A DNA stretch of 64,000 nucleotides, taken from positions 620,001 through 684,000 of the forward strand of contig NC_026485.1 in NCBI RefSeq assembly GCF_000328475.2. Reading direction: 5' to 3'. This document shows, piece after piece, positions 39,301-48,253 of this stretch. Below the pieces are notes generated by a model that worked only from the letters and a program-made list of their open reading frames with translations, was not told the origin of the DNA and did no database searches. The stretch is from Mycosarcoma maydis (taxonomy: Eukaryota; Basidiomycota; Ustilaginomycetes; Ustilaginales). The translations under genes and the position numbers were made by a program. Within the stretch, counting starts at the first letter, position 1; each line of letters starts with the position of its first letter.

Positions 39301-41826
39301 ACGGTACGACCGAATCTGTCGTTCTTTCGCGGTCTCGACCTCGGTTGCTGCTTCTCGAGCTTTGGCGGCTTCGGCATGTGCGTTTGAGAGCTGCTCTGTA
39401 AGCTCTTCAATGCGAGCTTGAGCTGTGCGAAGCTCGCCTTCAAAGCTGGAACCCTCACTCAGCAGTGCTTCGATGCGACTGCTTGCGTCGATGCGAGCCC
39501 TCTTGGCCTCTTCCAGCTCGACATGAAGCTCATGCGCCTGTGCTTCGAGCTCGGCGACACGGTCGGCTTCTTCTATAACTTCCTGCTTGGCTTGTGCTTC
39601 GATTCGATGGCTCTGCTCAAGATCACGACGGAGTTGATTGACTTCGTCGACCATGTTGAGACGACGTTCGCGCTCAAGCTCCAGATCTGCTGCTAGCGTG
39701 TCGATACGTGCCTCAGCTTCGCGCTTCTCGGCCTCGAGCTTGGCTACGTCCGCTTTGCCCGTTTGCACCTGACGCCTGAGCGTCTCAATCTCGGTCTTGA
39801 GACGCACCAGGCGAGTCTCGGTTTCAGCTTTGAGTCCATGCTCGGCTTGCTCTTGCGCAGCTTTGGCGGCGGCGAGCTCACTTCGAAGCTGTGTCAGCTC
39901 CTGAGCATTGGCGGCAGCAAGCGGTGCGCTGAGACGCTGACGACGTCGCAAGCGTTGCCTCGCACGAATTGAAGTGTCGGATCCGCTCTCGTCGCCCTGG
40001 TCGTCCGAAGCTTCGTCCTCTTGCTCTTGACGATTGAGAAGCTGGTGGTTGACGAGGTGGATAAATTCGTCATCCAAGTCTTGCAGGGCTGCGGCGAGGG
40101 CCTGAAGTGCAGCTTTGACCTCCGGAATGGGGCTATCCACCCCGTCGATGCCGTCCTCGCGCAATTGATAGTCGATATGGTCGAGCAGCTCGTAAAGCGC
40201 CTGCAGGTCTGCAAGGCCGAGGTCGGCCATGCCCTCGCTGCTGACACGTGGTGTGGTGATTTCGAGACTGGGTGGTTTGTCATCCATACCTTTAACCTCC
40301 CAGGGCAACAGCGAAGAAACGTCACTCCTGTAGAACTGCCTGCGCTTCCATTCGGACGCCGATACTTTTGCCATGAGCTCGGCAAGGGATTGTGACTTGC
40401 CCAAAAAGTGCTTCGCAAACTCACGCCGCCTGACCACTTCGACAACGGTGGCACCATAGGCCCAAAGCATGTTTTTGAGCCGATGCAGATGCTTGAAGCC
40501 ATCGAGCTTGTTGGAATGTAGATCTGCATCGACTGCAGCCAACAGAGAGCCAGTTTCGGTAAATTCGGACTGGATCGCGGAAATGTCGATGAGCAAGTGA
40601 AGGCTGCGCTCGAGGATGTCGTTGCGGTCCTGTGTGAGACGCTGAACAGCCTCACGCACCACTTCGTCCAGCAACAGCAGCTCATTGGAGCTGCGAACAA
40701 TCTCGTCAAAAGTCTCTTGATCAATTTTATCGGCCACGGGCCATCCTTGAGGATCTGGTGAACAGGTAGAGCAGATAAACGCATACAGCTGTTGGGTACG
40801 GAGTTGAGCTTCGACGGCGCGCTGGTAGGTCTCGTCGGCTACCTCTGGTGTTGTCGACTGGACCTCCTCGGACAGACCCTGGGTGTCATTGCGAACGAGC
40901 GAGAGCTCGGTCTGGATGCGTTCGATGCGTTCGCGGAGCTCAGTGTAGACGCGATGGCAGGCGTCAGCGACAGCACTCATCTTGGACTTGCTGATGTAGT
41001 CACCCAGGGTACGATGTTTGGGCTTAGTCAAGCCCGACTGACCGTTGGCAGGACCGTTGCCGTTTTGTGCAGAAGTGGTGGAGGATGTTGCTGCAGCGTT
41101 GGCCATCTGTGCACTGGTGGATTGGAGTCGGGGATGAATGGACACCATTGCGAGAATGCACAGATCGCGTTCGTAGCCTTGGAGTAAGCTGTGCATCCTT
41201 TTGAGTTCTTTCTGCGCCACATCATCGATGAGCGCGTTGGCACCCTTTTCAATGTTGTCGGCATGATCTCGAAGGTTTGCCAGCGCGACTTGTAGACTGC
41301 GAGCGATAAGGGTGATTCGCTCGAGAAGGTCGTGGCATGATTGCTCGTAGGTGGCTACCAGCGTGGCGATCTCAGCTGACCAGCTGACGAGTGCTTCGAG
41401 CGACTTTGGTGTTGGCGGAAAGGTAAGTTCGACATCGAGCATGGGTGGTACCGGCTCGAGAACGGTATGCTCTGCGAGCTCAGCAGCGAGCTCGGTTGGG
41501 TCGGTGTAGAGGAACTCGCGATTGTAGACAAAAAACTCGTAGTTTTGTGATTGGTGGTGTGCATCCTGATGAGTGGATGAAGAAGGATTCGGTTCCACAA
41601 CGGCAGCAGAAGATGATTCCGATGGAGAAGTGGCAGTTTGCTGGATGATGCGATCGAGCAGTTCTTGTTTGAGCTGGCTGCCGTCCGAGGTCATACAGAT
41701 GATGGAATCGGACGGGATCTCTGTGGCAAGCGAGAGACAGTCGAGGAGGTCATCGAGCGAAGCGAATTGTGAAAGCGGCTGATTGACGACGATGGAGCGT
41801 CCATCGTACGCTCGAATGACCCTCAT
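36340..41826 (-). CDS. ATG11: ATG11, scaffold for selective autophagy (FIP200/RB1CC1-like)
   Basis: Scaffold that gathers cargo receptors and the Atg1 kinase for selective autophagy. The frame is open to 41916, but the first ATG is 41826 (MRVIRAYDGRSIVVNQPLSQ), giving 1828 aa, longer than yeast Atg11. In order: a ubiquitin-like N-terminus (about 1-90); an Atg17-like helical region (about 140-560) with ATYEQSCHDLLERITLIARS; long coiled coils (about 640-940); and a claw domain (about 1075-1195) with FQVGDLALFLPTRSSNLAYK, PWAAFNISFPHFFL and GVRFFMLDVETYGGHSS. A C-terminal tail of about 630 residues is Ser-rich and low in complexity, with no recognised fold. Intronless. Identification rests on the claw and UBL and is secure; the tail's role is unknown. 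Confidence 0.95.
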   Translation of the reverse strand: MRVIRAYDGRSIVVNQPLSQFASLDDLLDCLSLATEIPSDSIICMTSDGSQLKQELLDRIIQQTATSPSESSSAAVVEPNPSSSTHQDAHHQSQNYEFFVYNREFLYTDPTELAAELAEHTVLEPVPPMLDVELTFPPTPKSLEALVSWSAEIATLVATYEQSCHDLLERITLIARSLQVALANLRDHADNIEKGANALIDDVAQKELKRMHSLLQGYERDLCILAMVSIHPRLQSTSAQMANAAATSSTTSAQNGNGPANGQSGLTKPKHRTLGDYISKSKMSAVADACHRVYTELRERIERIQTELSLVRNDTQGLSEEVQSTTPEVADETYQRAVEAQLRTQQLYAFICSTCSPDPQGWPVADKIDQETFDEIVRSSNELLLLDEVVREAVQRLTQDRNDILERSLHLLIDISAIQSEFTETGSLLAAVDADLHSNKLDGFKHLHRLKNMLWAYGATVVEVVRRREFAKHFLGKSQSLAELMAKVSASEWKRRQFYRSDVSSLLPWEVKGMDDKPPSLEITTPRVSSEGMADLGLADLQALYELLDHIDYQLREDGIDGVDSPIPEVKAALQALAAALQDLDDEFIHLVNHQLLNRQEQEDEASDDQGDESGSDTSIRARQRLRRRQRLSAPLAAANAQELTQLRSELAAAKAAQEQAEHGLKAETETRLVRLKTEIETLRRQVQTGKADVAKLEAEKREAEARIDTLAADLELERERRLNMVDEVNQLRRDLEQSHRIEAQAKQEVIEEADRVAELEAQAHELHVELEEAKRARIDASSRIEALLSEGSSFEGELRTAQARIEELTEQLSNAHAEAAKAREAATEVETAKERQIRSYRAEADGDRAILEEKVRALKADLDAKTKLLEKQTSIATRAEQSRIPDREAIDLLRGQLRAADVAHEEIVKEMDHAKELANEAEASRREVEASRQLLLERSRGLLAKTSLLRKAVRDMPKHTSSRQALSSEAAQATDKNNANAASTPALAASSGAVVAAQRAIAASTGSLSVSELSESQRQAALDAFDAEAEGATLETTLEALRALDVSEMYDEIKGKLDSLNIVVRKWQKAWKSANEKANKANHAAREKIAFKNFQVGDLALFLPTRSSNLAYKPWAAFNISFPHFFLNAKGALAEQLRTKEWVVARITSINNKVVPTASQVKSLIQGESDADANPFRLPEGVRFFMLDVETYGGHSSAPPALRSRKSSSATVDGGNGAANDPSSHLKDASSHPRSRSEGTLTGLKGLVEEHKNAPGGGAEPSVAKPSQLQSIAAEASKSTTPKAVDDQQIVPDDEAAGRTSGFSLHSDKIEAPEQSTPPMQTPDTSPRLGSTAVLSAPSLAEKGRSKAQQDDNTAETRSAISTSALTRVMRSASSASSFRTEGGISAGGVGRWRAGSSASANAAHWPSRSITGIAEEPTARHRDGNDADTSSSTDSTSHRSTLIEHATMTPAFGRAPNKRRFEAAGRTHNESRSGRAAAAADAAARRHGESQSPETGLLDGCNARSAPASQSRSEGITIRAPQPLHSDLSDTAVSNPFSQSPGPASLPADREGMGTLLRGQTRRKSSLHITSSASVDDEVGKREAPKVQRWPSDAVSKASQRTTSSASTASAPSQASGGIRINGRSIVVDAAVLTGAHRSEASSSSVATTAVTAAHAIPGAFPSSFSSSGSLASPASPSVGQGQTEEAGLSSSTVRQAWRSPRFSGAASPSRPTLSGTQKPSFLSQTLGRFTGAAAQAVQAPPFAPIASESETARKRRVSRPSLLQAIAPMQDAGGAEAEAASGTWQQTHRGTPESTASGVSGFSSMSGNGAQGMLKRLQGQQGSLR

Positions 41827-42783
41827 TGGCCGACGTACAGCTGGGGTCGCCCAGCAGCGCTCGAAAGCCAGGTCTTGCACAAAGGGGTCGTTAGAACGTC
41901 GAAAAGAAAAGTTCAAGGAAGCAAGAGGTGAGAGTTGCTGATGGCTGGCTTATACCATAGCGAAGAGTGTTCCCTGATGGGTGTTGTTGACCAGAGCGTG
42001 GAACGAGGGGCGGCGTCTGGAGGATCAACGTCCAGAAGCAGGAAGCCGGACCATTAGCCAAAAGGCGGATATGATGGAGTTGTTCAGCGATGTCTGCAAT
42101 GATTCAGCCGACGAGCTAGTCCCAGCTGCGATGACTGTGAGTTGATGGTAAGCAGTGTGAAGGCTGAGTCGTTGTAGGATGAGATAGCTGAGCTAGCGAG
42201 GTGTGTGACTAAGGATTAATTCACGAATCGTGAATCACGAGTCAAGAATCACGAATGGACCCTGACACAGATAGGCGGTGCACACGGCGAGTCACAGAGT
42301 CGTGAGTCAAGACTTGTCACTCACGACTTGGTCGTGAATCACGAATCTGTGAATGATTTCCGAGCCAAGCCGAGCCGTGCGCATCTCGGTTTATTCTCCA
42401 CATCAGACCCACAATTGTGTTCACGAATCACGAATCGTGAATGCGTTTGGATGCAGTAATCCAACCCCCGAATCACGAATCGTGAACCTGTGAATGGCGC
42501 GCATCGACGATCCACACTCAAGACAGTCAGGCGTGACTCTGCCACGGGATGAATGGCGTGCTGAGCCGTATGAAGATCAATCGCGCCCATCGAGCCACCT
42601 CACCCAGAAACGAGCCTTCATCTTCCGCTGAATGCGGCACAGTTCACAAACATTTGCACGTTCACGTGTTCATCACACACAGCGACGGATGCAAGAAGAA
42701 AGCTAAATCGATATCGATGCTTGAGAGCCTATCTGTCTGGACAGCCAGAGGCGCCGGAAGGTGACCAGGAGACGGGGAGGCCT
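41827..42783. other. Intergenic region upstream of ATG11
   Basis: 957 bp with no supported gene. The middle 280 bp (42221-42497) is dense in the heptamer motif. The ATG11 promoter is expected next to 41827; the 3' end of the DMA1-type gene lies at the other side. Confidence 0.55.
42221..42497. repeat. Dense cluster of AATCACG/CGTGAAT heptamers
   Basis: At least a dozen copies in both orientations, for example AATTCACGAATCGTGAATCA at 42221 and TCACGAATCACGAATCGTGA at 42421, many back-to-back as imperfect palindromes. Confidence 0.85.
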
Positions 42784-45700
42784 TCACATTGCATGTGAGA
42801 TGCGCCTCTTGAATCGTGCCATTTTGCTTTCTGAGGCGGGCGAAGTAGGGGACGGTGCACTTTCCCCATGCGCGTTGCCTGTACCGGCTTGCCTACCTGC
42901 ATCCGCACTGCTATGCTGCATGTGAGCGCTGGTGTTGTGGTGTTGTTGGTAGGACATGTACGCGCTGGCGTTGAGGTTCGGACCGGTTCGCGGAACAGGA
43001 GGAAGCTCGTACGTCTGGAAAGGCGCTGCTTCCTGATCATCGGAATCGCTCTGCATCGTATCCCTCCCCGTCCGGCTTCGGCTGCGGCCGCGACTGTAAG
43101 CGCGGCTGCCGTTGGACTTGGCGCTAACGATGGCAGACGCTGGCGGCGCTTGGCCCACAAGCTTGTACGGCAAGTTTACCGAGCTGTCTCCAGCCTTGAC
43201 CAAATCCTGCTGCTGGACGTCGGTGGCAAACGTCAAGGATGGACCGTCGTGTTTTGCCTTGCCCTTGGAATGGCTTGCGCCACTCAAATTGCCAAACGTG
43301 GCACCACCGATACCCGTCGTACCTCCGATCTCTTCCTCTGCCGTATCCACATCCTCGCCTCCATCGCCACTGGACCGCTTGTTGCGTCCAGCGACGGCTT
43401 CAGCCGTATGTATATCATTCACCTCGTTCTCACCGAGTCGTAGTCGGCTCGTTCCTGCTGGAACGATGGCCGGCACTAGTGTCTGGGCCGGTGCCGATCG
43501 GCCTGGCGAAAAATCCCGCACAGATGAGGGAGAAGGGTGGTTGGTGGCTGTGACGTGCGGCGCCTCGGCGAGCGTGCTTAGAAAGGTGTGATTGAGCGGT
43601 GTTCCAGATTCGTCGAGGCCGGGTGAGAAGCCACCGACTGCGCCGACGCTGGGCCAACCATCTTCTGGGCTGCCCAGTGCGGCGGGTCCAGCCAGAGCAG
43701 ATGACGCTGATATCGCTCTCTGAGCGTGCACAGGACGGTCGCTGCCACTGATCGTGATGGGTCCTGAACCTCGGCGTATGGGCGATCCCATCTCGCTGGC
43801 GCCATGTACGGTTCGGTGGAGCGAAGAAGCGGGATTGGCAGACGTAGTCGCTTGCTCATTCAGGAGTCGATCGGTGACCACCATCTCGCCTAATTCTGCC
43901 GACAGACCGGCAGTGTCTGCAGCAGCGTCGCCAGCAGCAAACGTCTCGTCGGCAGCCAAAGGACCAGCACTTGAGCCAACGGCGGTATCGGGGCGTGCCC
44001 AGTCATTTTTGCGTCGGCTCAAGGCGGCAGTTCCCCTGGGTGGAGCAGCATGCCCAGCATGCCCAGCATGCAGATCTGCAAGCAATGGAGACGCAGATGT
44101 GCCCAGCGATGGTCTCGAGGCTATAGCAGCATTGGCAACGAGCGTTGATGAACGAGGCGCATCGGTCGTCGCTGCGTTGAGAAGAGCGGTGGTCAATGTG
44201 GGAGGCAGGGCAGCAGCAATGGGGGCATCGAGCTCCACAGCGGGTGTGCCCACCTCGAGCGGTTGCTTGCCCTGCGCCAGACGTGCTTCTGCGGCGGCGG
44301 CTTCCTGCTCGAGCGCTTCCTGCCAGGCCTCATCCTCTTCGACATCTGCGTCCAGATCGGCAAACGTGCGGCAGAGCGGGCAGGAGAAACCGGGATGGTG
44401 CAAGTTGAGCAGAGGTCGGATGCACTTGTAGTGAAAGACGTGCGAGCAGGGAGCAATGAACAAGGCCTGACAGACAGTGACGGAAAAGAGGCAGATGCAG
44501 CAGTCGGTCACGCTGACACTCTGTCGGTTGGTGGGCAGTGCAGCGGAAGCGCCGCTAGGTTTGTCGTCGTTGGGCGGCGAGAGTGGATTGCCTTGCAAAG
44601 CACGGAGCTGACGGAAGGCATTTACGTTGTACTGGTTGGCCTCGCGCTGCCAGCCGCGGTTGAGTTCGACGCGCATCTTGACACAGCGATAGATTTCTTC
44701 GGTGCCTCCCTGATAATCGACACCGAGCTGAACCACGTCTCCGTCCTTGATGGCGAAAGGTTTGGATTCAAGGTTAGGTCCCGAGAGGCGAATGTGGTTG
44801 AGAAAAGTTCCTGAGGACGACTTTGTGTCTCGGATGAAAAATTTGCCGCCTGGTTCACACCAGATCTCTGCATGACCTCGGCTGACGACCTTGCTCTTGA
44901 AAGCGATGCGGGAAGAATCGATGCGACCGCCACCACCATGGCTTCCGCTGATGGGGATTGCTCCGCCTCGTGCACCGGGCTGACCGCGACTCGACTGGAG
45001 AGGCGCAGCCGATGAACCAACGTCGCCGGACATAGTGGCTTGATTGACGACGCCGGTCAGGGCGGCTAGCACAGGATCGCGGTGCGAAGGTTGTCGATCG
45101 GTGAAACGTCCTACTTTGACGGCACTTTCGCCTTCCTTGAGATCGCGTTCAATGGGTTCAAAGTGAAGCGATCGGGTGGCCTCGAGATGCGGCACGAGGC
45201 GGATGCGGTGCATGGCGTTGAGCGGACGCGTAGTGGATGGGGTACCGGAGGCAGCAGAAGCGGTAGCGGTAGCAGCTGGGTCGGTATAAGAGGCGTCGGG
45301 GAGTGTCTGAACATTTCGAGATGAACTGTTAGCGTCTTGGAGCAAAGATGCGCTTGTGGTAGCGGCGGTGACGGAGGGGTATGAGACTGGCGAAGTTGCT
45401 GACGAGGCGGAGGAGATGTGTGGGAGAGTGCGAGAGGCGACGATGGCAGCAGGGGTGTCGGTTGAGAGTGGTGTGGAGAGGTTGGCAGTGTGCGAGGCGG
45501 AGCGAGCGATGGAGGGAGAGGGTGCTGATGGGTTGTTGGTGGAAAGAGAAACACGGACGGGACTGTTGGTGTCTCTGTCGAGAGCGGGCGAGCTGGTGTT
45601 GCGAGGCATGTTGAAGGAATCGCGCTCTCGGGTGGAAGGACGCTGCGACTCTGCACGACTGTTGCCGTTCTGGCTGTAACGTCGGAACATGCGACCAATA

Positions 45701-46122
45701 GCGCTGCCACTTGCGGCGGCGCCAGTGGTGTTAGTGGTGGACATGTTGGACAGGTGAGGAATGGTATCAAGGGCTGGAGAAGTAACGCGAGATGCGGGCG
45801 AAATGCGAGACGGATGTGCGAGGTTTGTATCGTCGGAGGATGGGGTCGAATTGTGGAGGTGCAGGTGCAGCTGCAGCTGCGAGGAGGAGGAACTGCGGAT
45901 CGGGTTGGAAAGGCTGGAGCTGGTGGTGGCGGCGGACGACGCAAAGAGATTGGAAGTGCTAGCAGAGAAAGAAGCTTGATGGGCGTGACTGGACGTTTTG
46001 GGACGACGACCAAGGCGAGTGTGGAAAGCAATTGCAATTCGCGGATGAGAAGGGGGCGAGCTGGGCGTGGTCGATCTCGTAGAAGTGGAAAGGTTGGTGT
46101 TGTTGATGGGCTGGGGCGACAT
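42784..46122 (-). CDS. FHA-RING E3 ubiquitin ligase, Dma1/CHFR type
   Basis: Checkpoint ubiquitin ligase combining phosphothreonine recognition with a RING. The frame is open to 46173 without ATG; the first ATG is 46122 (MSPQPINNTNLSTSTRST), giving 1112 aa. The long Ser/Thr-rich N-terminus (about 1-325) has no fold. The FHA domain (about 335-500) has VGRFTDRQ, SRGHAEIWCEPGGKFFIRDT and KSSSGTFLNHIRLSGPN, including the Arg and Ser-x-x-His type phosphopeptide contacts of the family. The RING (about 537-590) has CCICLFSVTVCQALFIAPCS then HVFHYKCIRPLLNLHHPGFS and CPLCR. About 540 disordered residues follow. The FHA-then-RING order and spacing are those of yeast Dma1/Dma2. The protein is more than twice the yeast length because of disordered extensions. 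Confidence 0.93.
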   Translation of the reverse strand: MSPQPINNTNLSTSTRSTTPSSPPSHPRIAIAFHTRLGRRPKTSSHAHQASFSASTSNLFASSAATTSSSLSNPIRSSSSSQLQLHLHLHNSTPSSDDTNLAHPSRISPASRVTSPALDTIPHLSNMSTTNTTGAAASGSAIGRMFRRYSQNGNSRAESQRPSTRERDSFNMPRNTSSPALDRDTNSPVRVSLSTNNPSAPSPSIARSASHTANLSTPLSTDTPAAIVASRTLPHISSASSATSPVSYPSVTAATTSASLLQDANSSSRNVQTLPDASYTDPAATATASAASGTPSTTRPLNAMHRIRLVPHLEATRSLHFEPIERDLKEGESAVKVGRFTDRQPSHRDPVLAALTGVVNQATMSGDVGSSAAPLQSSRGQPGARGGAIPISGSHGGGGRIDSSRIAFKSKVVSRGHAEIWCEPGGKFFIRDTKSSSGTFLNHIRLSGPNLESKPFAIKDGDVVQLGVDYQGGTEEIYRCVKMRVELNRGWQREANQYNVNAFRQLRALQGNPLSPPNDDKPSGASAALPTNRQSVSVTDCCICLFSVTVCQALFIAPCSHVFHYKCIRPLLNLHHPGFSCPLCRTFADLDADVEEDEAWQEALEQEAAAAEARLAQGKQPLEVGTPAVELDAPIAAALPPTLTTALLNAATTDAPRSSTLVANAAIASRPSLGTSASPLLADLHAGHAGHAAPPRGTAALSRRKNDWARPDTAVGSSAGPLAADETFAAGDAAADTAGLSAELGEMVVTDRLLNEQATTSANPASSLHRTVHGASEMGSPIRRGSGPITISGSDRPVHAQRAISASSALAGPAALGSPEDGWPSVGAVGGFSPGLDESGTPLNHTFLSTLAEAPHVTATNHPSPSSVRDFSPGRSAPAQTLVPAIVPAGTSRLRLGENEVNDIHTAEAVAGRNKRSSGDGGEDVDTAEEEIGGTTGIGGATFGNLSGASHSKGKAKHDGPSLTFATDVQQQDLVKAGDSSVNLPYKLVGQAPPASAIVSAKSNGSRAYSRGRSRSRTGRDTMQSDSDDQEAAPFQTYELPPVPRTGPNLNASAYMSYQQHHNTSAHMQHSSADAGRQAGTGNAHGESAPSPTSPASESKMARFKRRISHAM

Positions 46123-46555
46123 GAGATCTTGTGAGAATGCTGACAGAGGTAGGCACGATTCGACGAGATGCAAATCAGGCTCGCAGGCTCGTCAAAACGA
46201 GTGTGAAGCCAGTGTCAAACCAAAATCTTGAGCCATCGGAAGAAAGTCGAAAACGAATTGGCAAAGAGCGACGAGAGCAAGGATAACAAGCCTTGGAGGA
46301 CAAGCTGGATGGGAGCGTCAATCACGAATGTCGAACGCTTGGATCGAGGCTGCCAGTGGTGGCAAACAGCTGGAATGATGAGGCGAGCGCAGCAGAGGAT
46401 GAGGGCGCAGACGTGGTTCGAAAAGGGAAGCCAGCGTATCAGACAGATGGGCTGCGGTGTCAGGTTGGCACAGAGATCCTTGATGGTAGTACGATGGATT
46501 CAACGGTGCTGACAATCTGAATCATGAATCACCAATCACCAATCACCAATCACGA

Positions 46556-46602
46556 TGGCCGTGGCCGTGGCTGTGGCCGTGGCTGTGGCCGTGGCTGTGG
46601 CG
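46556..46602. repeat. 12-bp minisatellite (GGCCGTGGCTGT)
   Basis: Four near-identical 12-bp units (GTGGCCGTGGCT) in tandem, preceded at 46526-46550 by three CACCAAT units. Noncoding. Confidence 0.9.
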
Positions 46603-46802
46603 GTGGGAATCAGGAATCGCAGTCACGAGTTGTGAGTCTGAGTGTCGGTCGCACGCCAATCACGAATATGAATCGCAACTGTACAGCTGAACAAGGCCAA
46701 ATTCACGATTTACGATTGCGAAGCCAACATCCAACAGAGGCAGCCCAAAGGCACAAGATTCACGATTCGTCGTGTGAATTATTTTATTAATGTGAATATT
46801 CA

Positions 46803-46834
46803 TCGTGATTATTCGTGATTCGTGATTCGTGATT
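46803..46834. repeat. CGTGATT heptamer array
   Basis: CGTGATT followed by a break and then three perfect tandem units of ATTCGTG, in AT-rich flanks. Confidence 0.85.
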
Positions 46835-46994
46835 GACTCAAGCCTGAAATGCCACACACAGCCGTGAGCGTCCATGATTGATGATTGTGCATGCGTGATG
46901 AACCGAAGCGGCCAAAGTCGACAATCAAATCATCTTTGACTCACTTCAGTCAAGTTAGAGTTAGTCAGACTGAGTTGTGGGTGACTCTTTTGCC

Positions 46995-47050
46995 GAACGA
47001 ATCACGAATCACGAACCACGAACCACGAACCACGAACCACGAACCACGAG
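46995..47050. repeat. Heptamer array AATCACG grading into AACCACG
   Basis: Two AATCACG units followed by about five AACCACG units in perfect 7-bp register. The array shows that the repeat spreads as tandem units and that sub-variants are amplified locally. Confidence 0.9.
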
Positions 47051-47225
47051 TCTGAGAATCGTTTGGTTGATTGGTCGATGAGCTCTCCACTGATTCACGA
47101 TTCGTGATTACGCACTCTTTCGGCGCTTCCCTGGTGGTGATGCTCTGTGTTTGGCATTCCCCCGTCTTGGCTCAAATCTCTATCGCAATCACGAATCTGT
47201 CTTTCAGCACATTCCCACCCATTGT

Positions 47226-47259
47226 GAATCACGAATCACGAATCACGAATCACGAATCT
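47226..47259. repeat. AATCACG heptamer array, four perfect units
   Basis: Four uninterrupted AATCACG units in tandem (GAATCACGAATCACGAATCA and onwards). This is the cleanest array in the window. Confidence 0.92.
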
Positions 47260-47766
47260 TGATTCCACCCACCCAAAACTCGAACAAAAGAGACTGGTAT
47301 TCGTCACTCACAGCCGAGCTCATCGCTTCCAACCTTGGCTCATGCACAAAGCCAAGAGACAAGCGTGAAGCCATCAAAGAACCAACCAACCAGCCAACCA
47401 AGCAAACGCACTCACATTGTGCCAAATCAAATTTCGCCCAAGTCCTGTATCGCATCGGGGAAATCACCAATTCACATTCGTGATTCACATTCACGCTTCA
47501 CGCACCGCTCGGCACAACCCCGCTGCTACACTCTAACATATCGCCTCGCCTTGCGTCCCATGTCCGGTACCGTCCTTCGTGCTTTCATGTTTCGGGTTCC
47601 ACGTCCCGTGTGCCAACTGCTCATCCGAGATCCGACCTTTGCTTGTCGGTTTGCCACTTTTTTTCATTTTCAACTTTTTTGGCGGGCCATGTGACTCTGT
47701 GACTTTGCTAACTACATCTTACCTTCCATCTTGCGATTCGCGGCCAATCATCGATCTGGACTCAGG

Positions 47767-48168
47767 ATGGCGCGCACCAAAGCTGTCAACAAAGCATCTG
47801 CGAGCAAGAAGCGCAAGTTTGCCGAGGAGCGCGGTGTGGCCCATCTGCTCTCGCTCTCGCAATCCATCGCCGACGCCGAATCGCAACGGCAGCACGACCG
47901 TATCCAAGCCACGAAAGCCAAGATGCAAGCCGAACACGACAAGAAACTCGGTCAGTGTCAACGCGAAAAAGCGGACGCATCCGTCGCAAGAGACCGAGTG
48001 GCCAAGCCAAAAAGCAAAGCACAGATCAAGGCCGCATTAAAGGCACAGCTAAGGCAAAAGGCACGATGCAGAAAGGACAGGAGAAAGCAGCTCAAGTCTT
48101 CAGATACCCAGCAAGACCCACTCTCGCCCAACAACCACAAGAAGAGCGTCTCGTTTGCGCTCGCGTGA
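47767..48168 (+). CDS. Small basic lysine-rich protein, function unknown
   Basis: 133 aa starting MARTKAVNKASASKKRKFAE (ATG at 47767; the frame is open a little further upstream, with no ATG before this). Very rich in Lys, Arg, Gln and Ala, predicted mostly helical. A KKRKF motif near residue 14 could be a nuclear localisation signal, and the C-terminus ends in KKSVSFALA. KxVSFA-type ends and this composition are common in ribosome-biogenesis factors, but I recognise no specific family. It is only 85 bp from the convergent Tul1-type gene. Coding status is supported by its composition and a clean start and stop only. Confidence 0.6.
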   Translation: MARTKAVNKASASKKRKFAEERGVAHLLSLSQSIADAESQRQHDRIQATKAKMQAEHDKKLGQCQREKADASVARDRVAKPKSKAQIKAALKAQLRQKARCRKDRRKQLKSSDTQQDPLSPNNHKKSVSFALA

Positions 48169-48253
48169 TTCACAGTGAATGGGCATCTACGTATCCACAT
48201 GCAGATCTGCTTGAATCCCATCTATCGTGTCACGTTTACAAAGGTTAATATGC

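Larger units (their letters stand above)
46123..47766. other. Intergenic region, repeat-rich
   Basis: 1.6 kb without a supported gene. It holds the CCGTGGCTGTGG minisatellite (46556-46602) and several heptamer arrays (46803-46834, 46995-47050, 47226-47259 and 47468-47500), the richest concentration in the window. Confidence 0.55.

Noticed and set aside
38007..39458. 483-codon minus-strand frame in another phase inside ATG11
   Set aside because: Fully contained in ATG11, Arg/Pro/Ser-rich and without homology features; produced by codon bias of the coiled-coil region.
46995..47262. CRISPR-like array or telomeric repeat
   Set aside because: Units are 7 bp without spacers, in a eukaryotic genome, and do not match TTAGGG-type telomere repeats.
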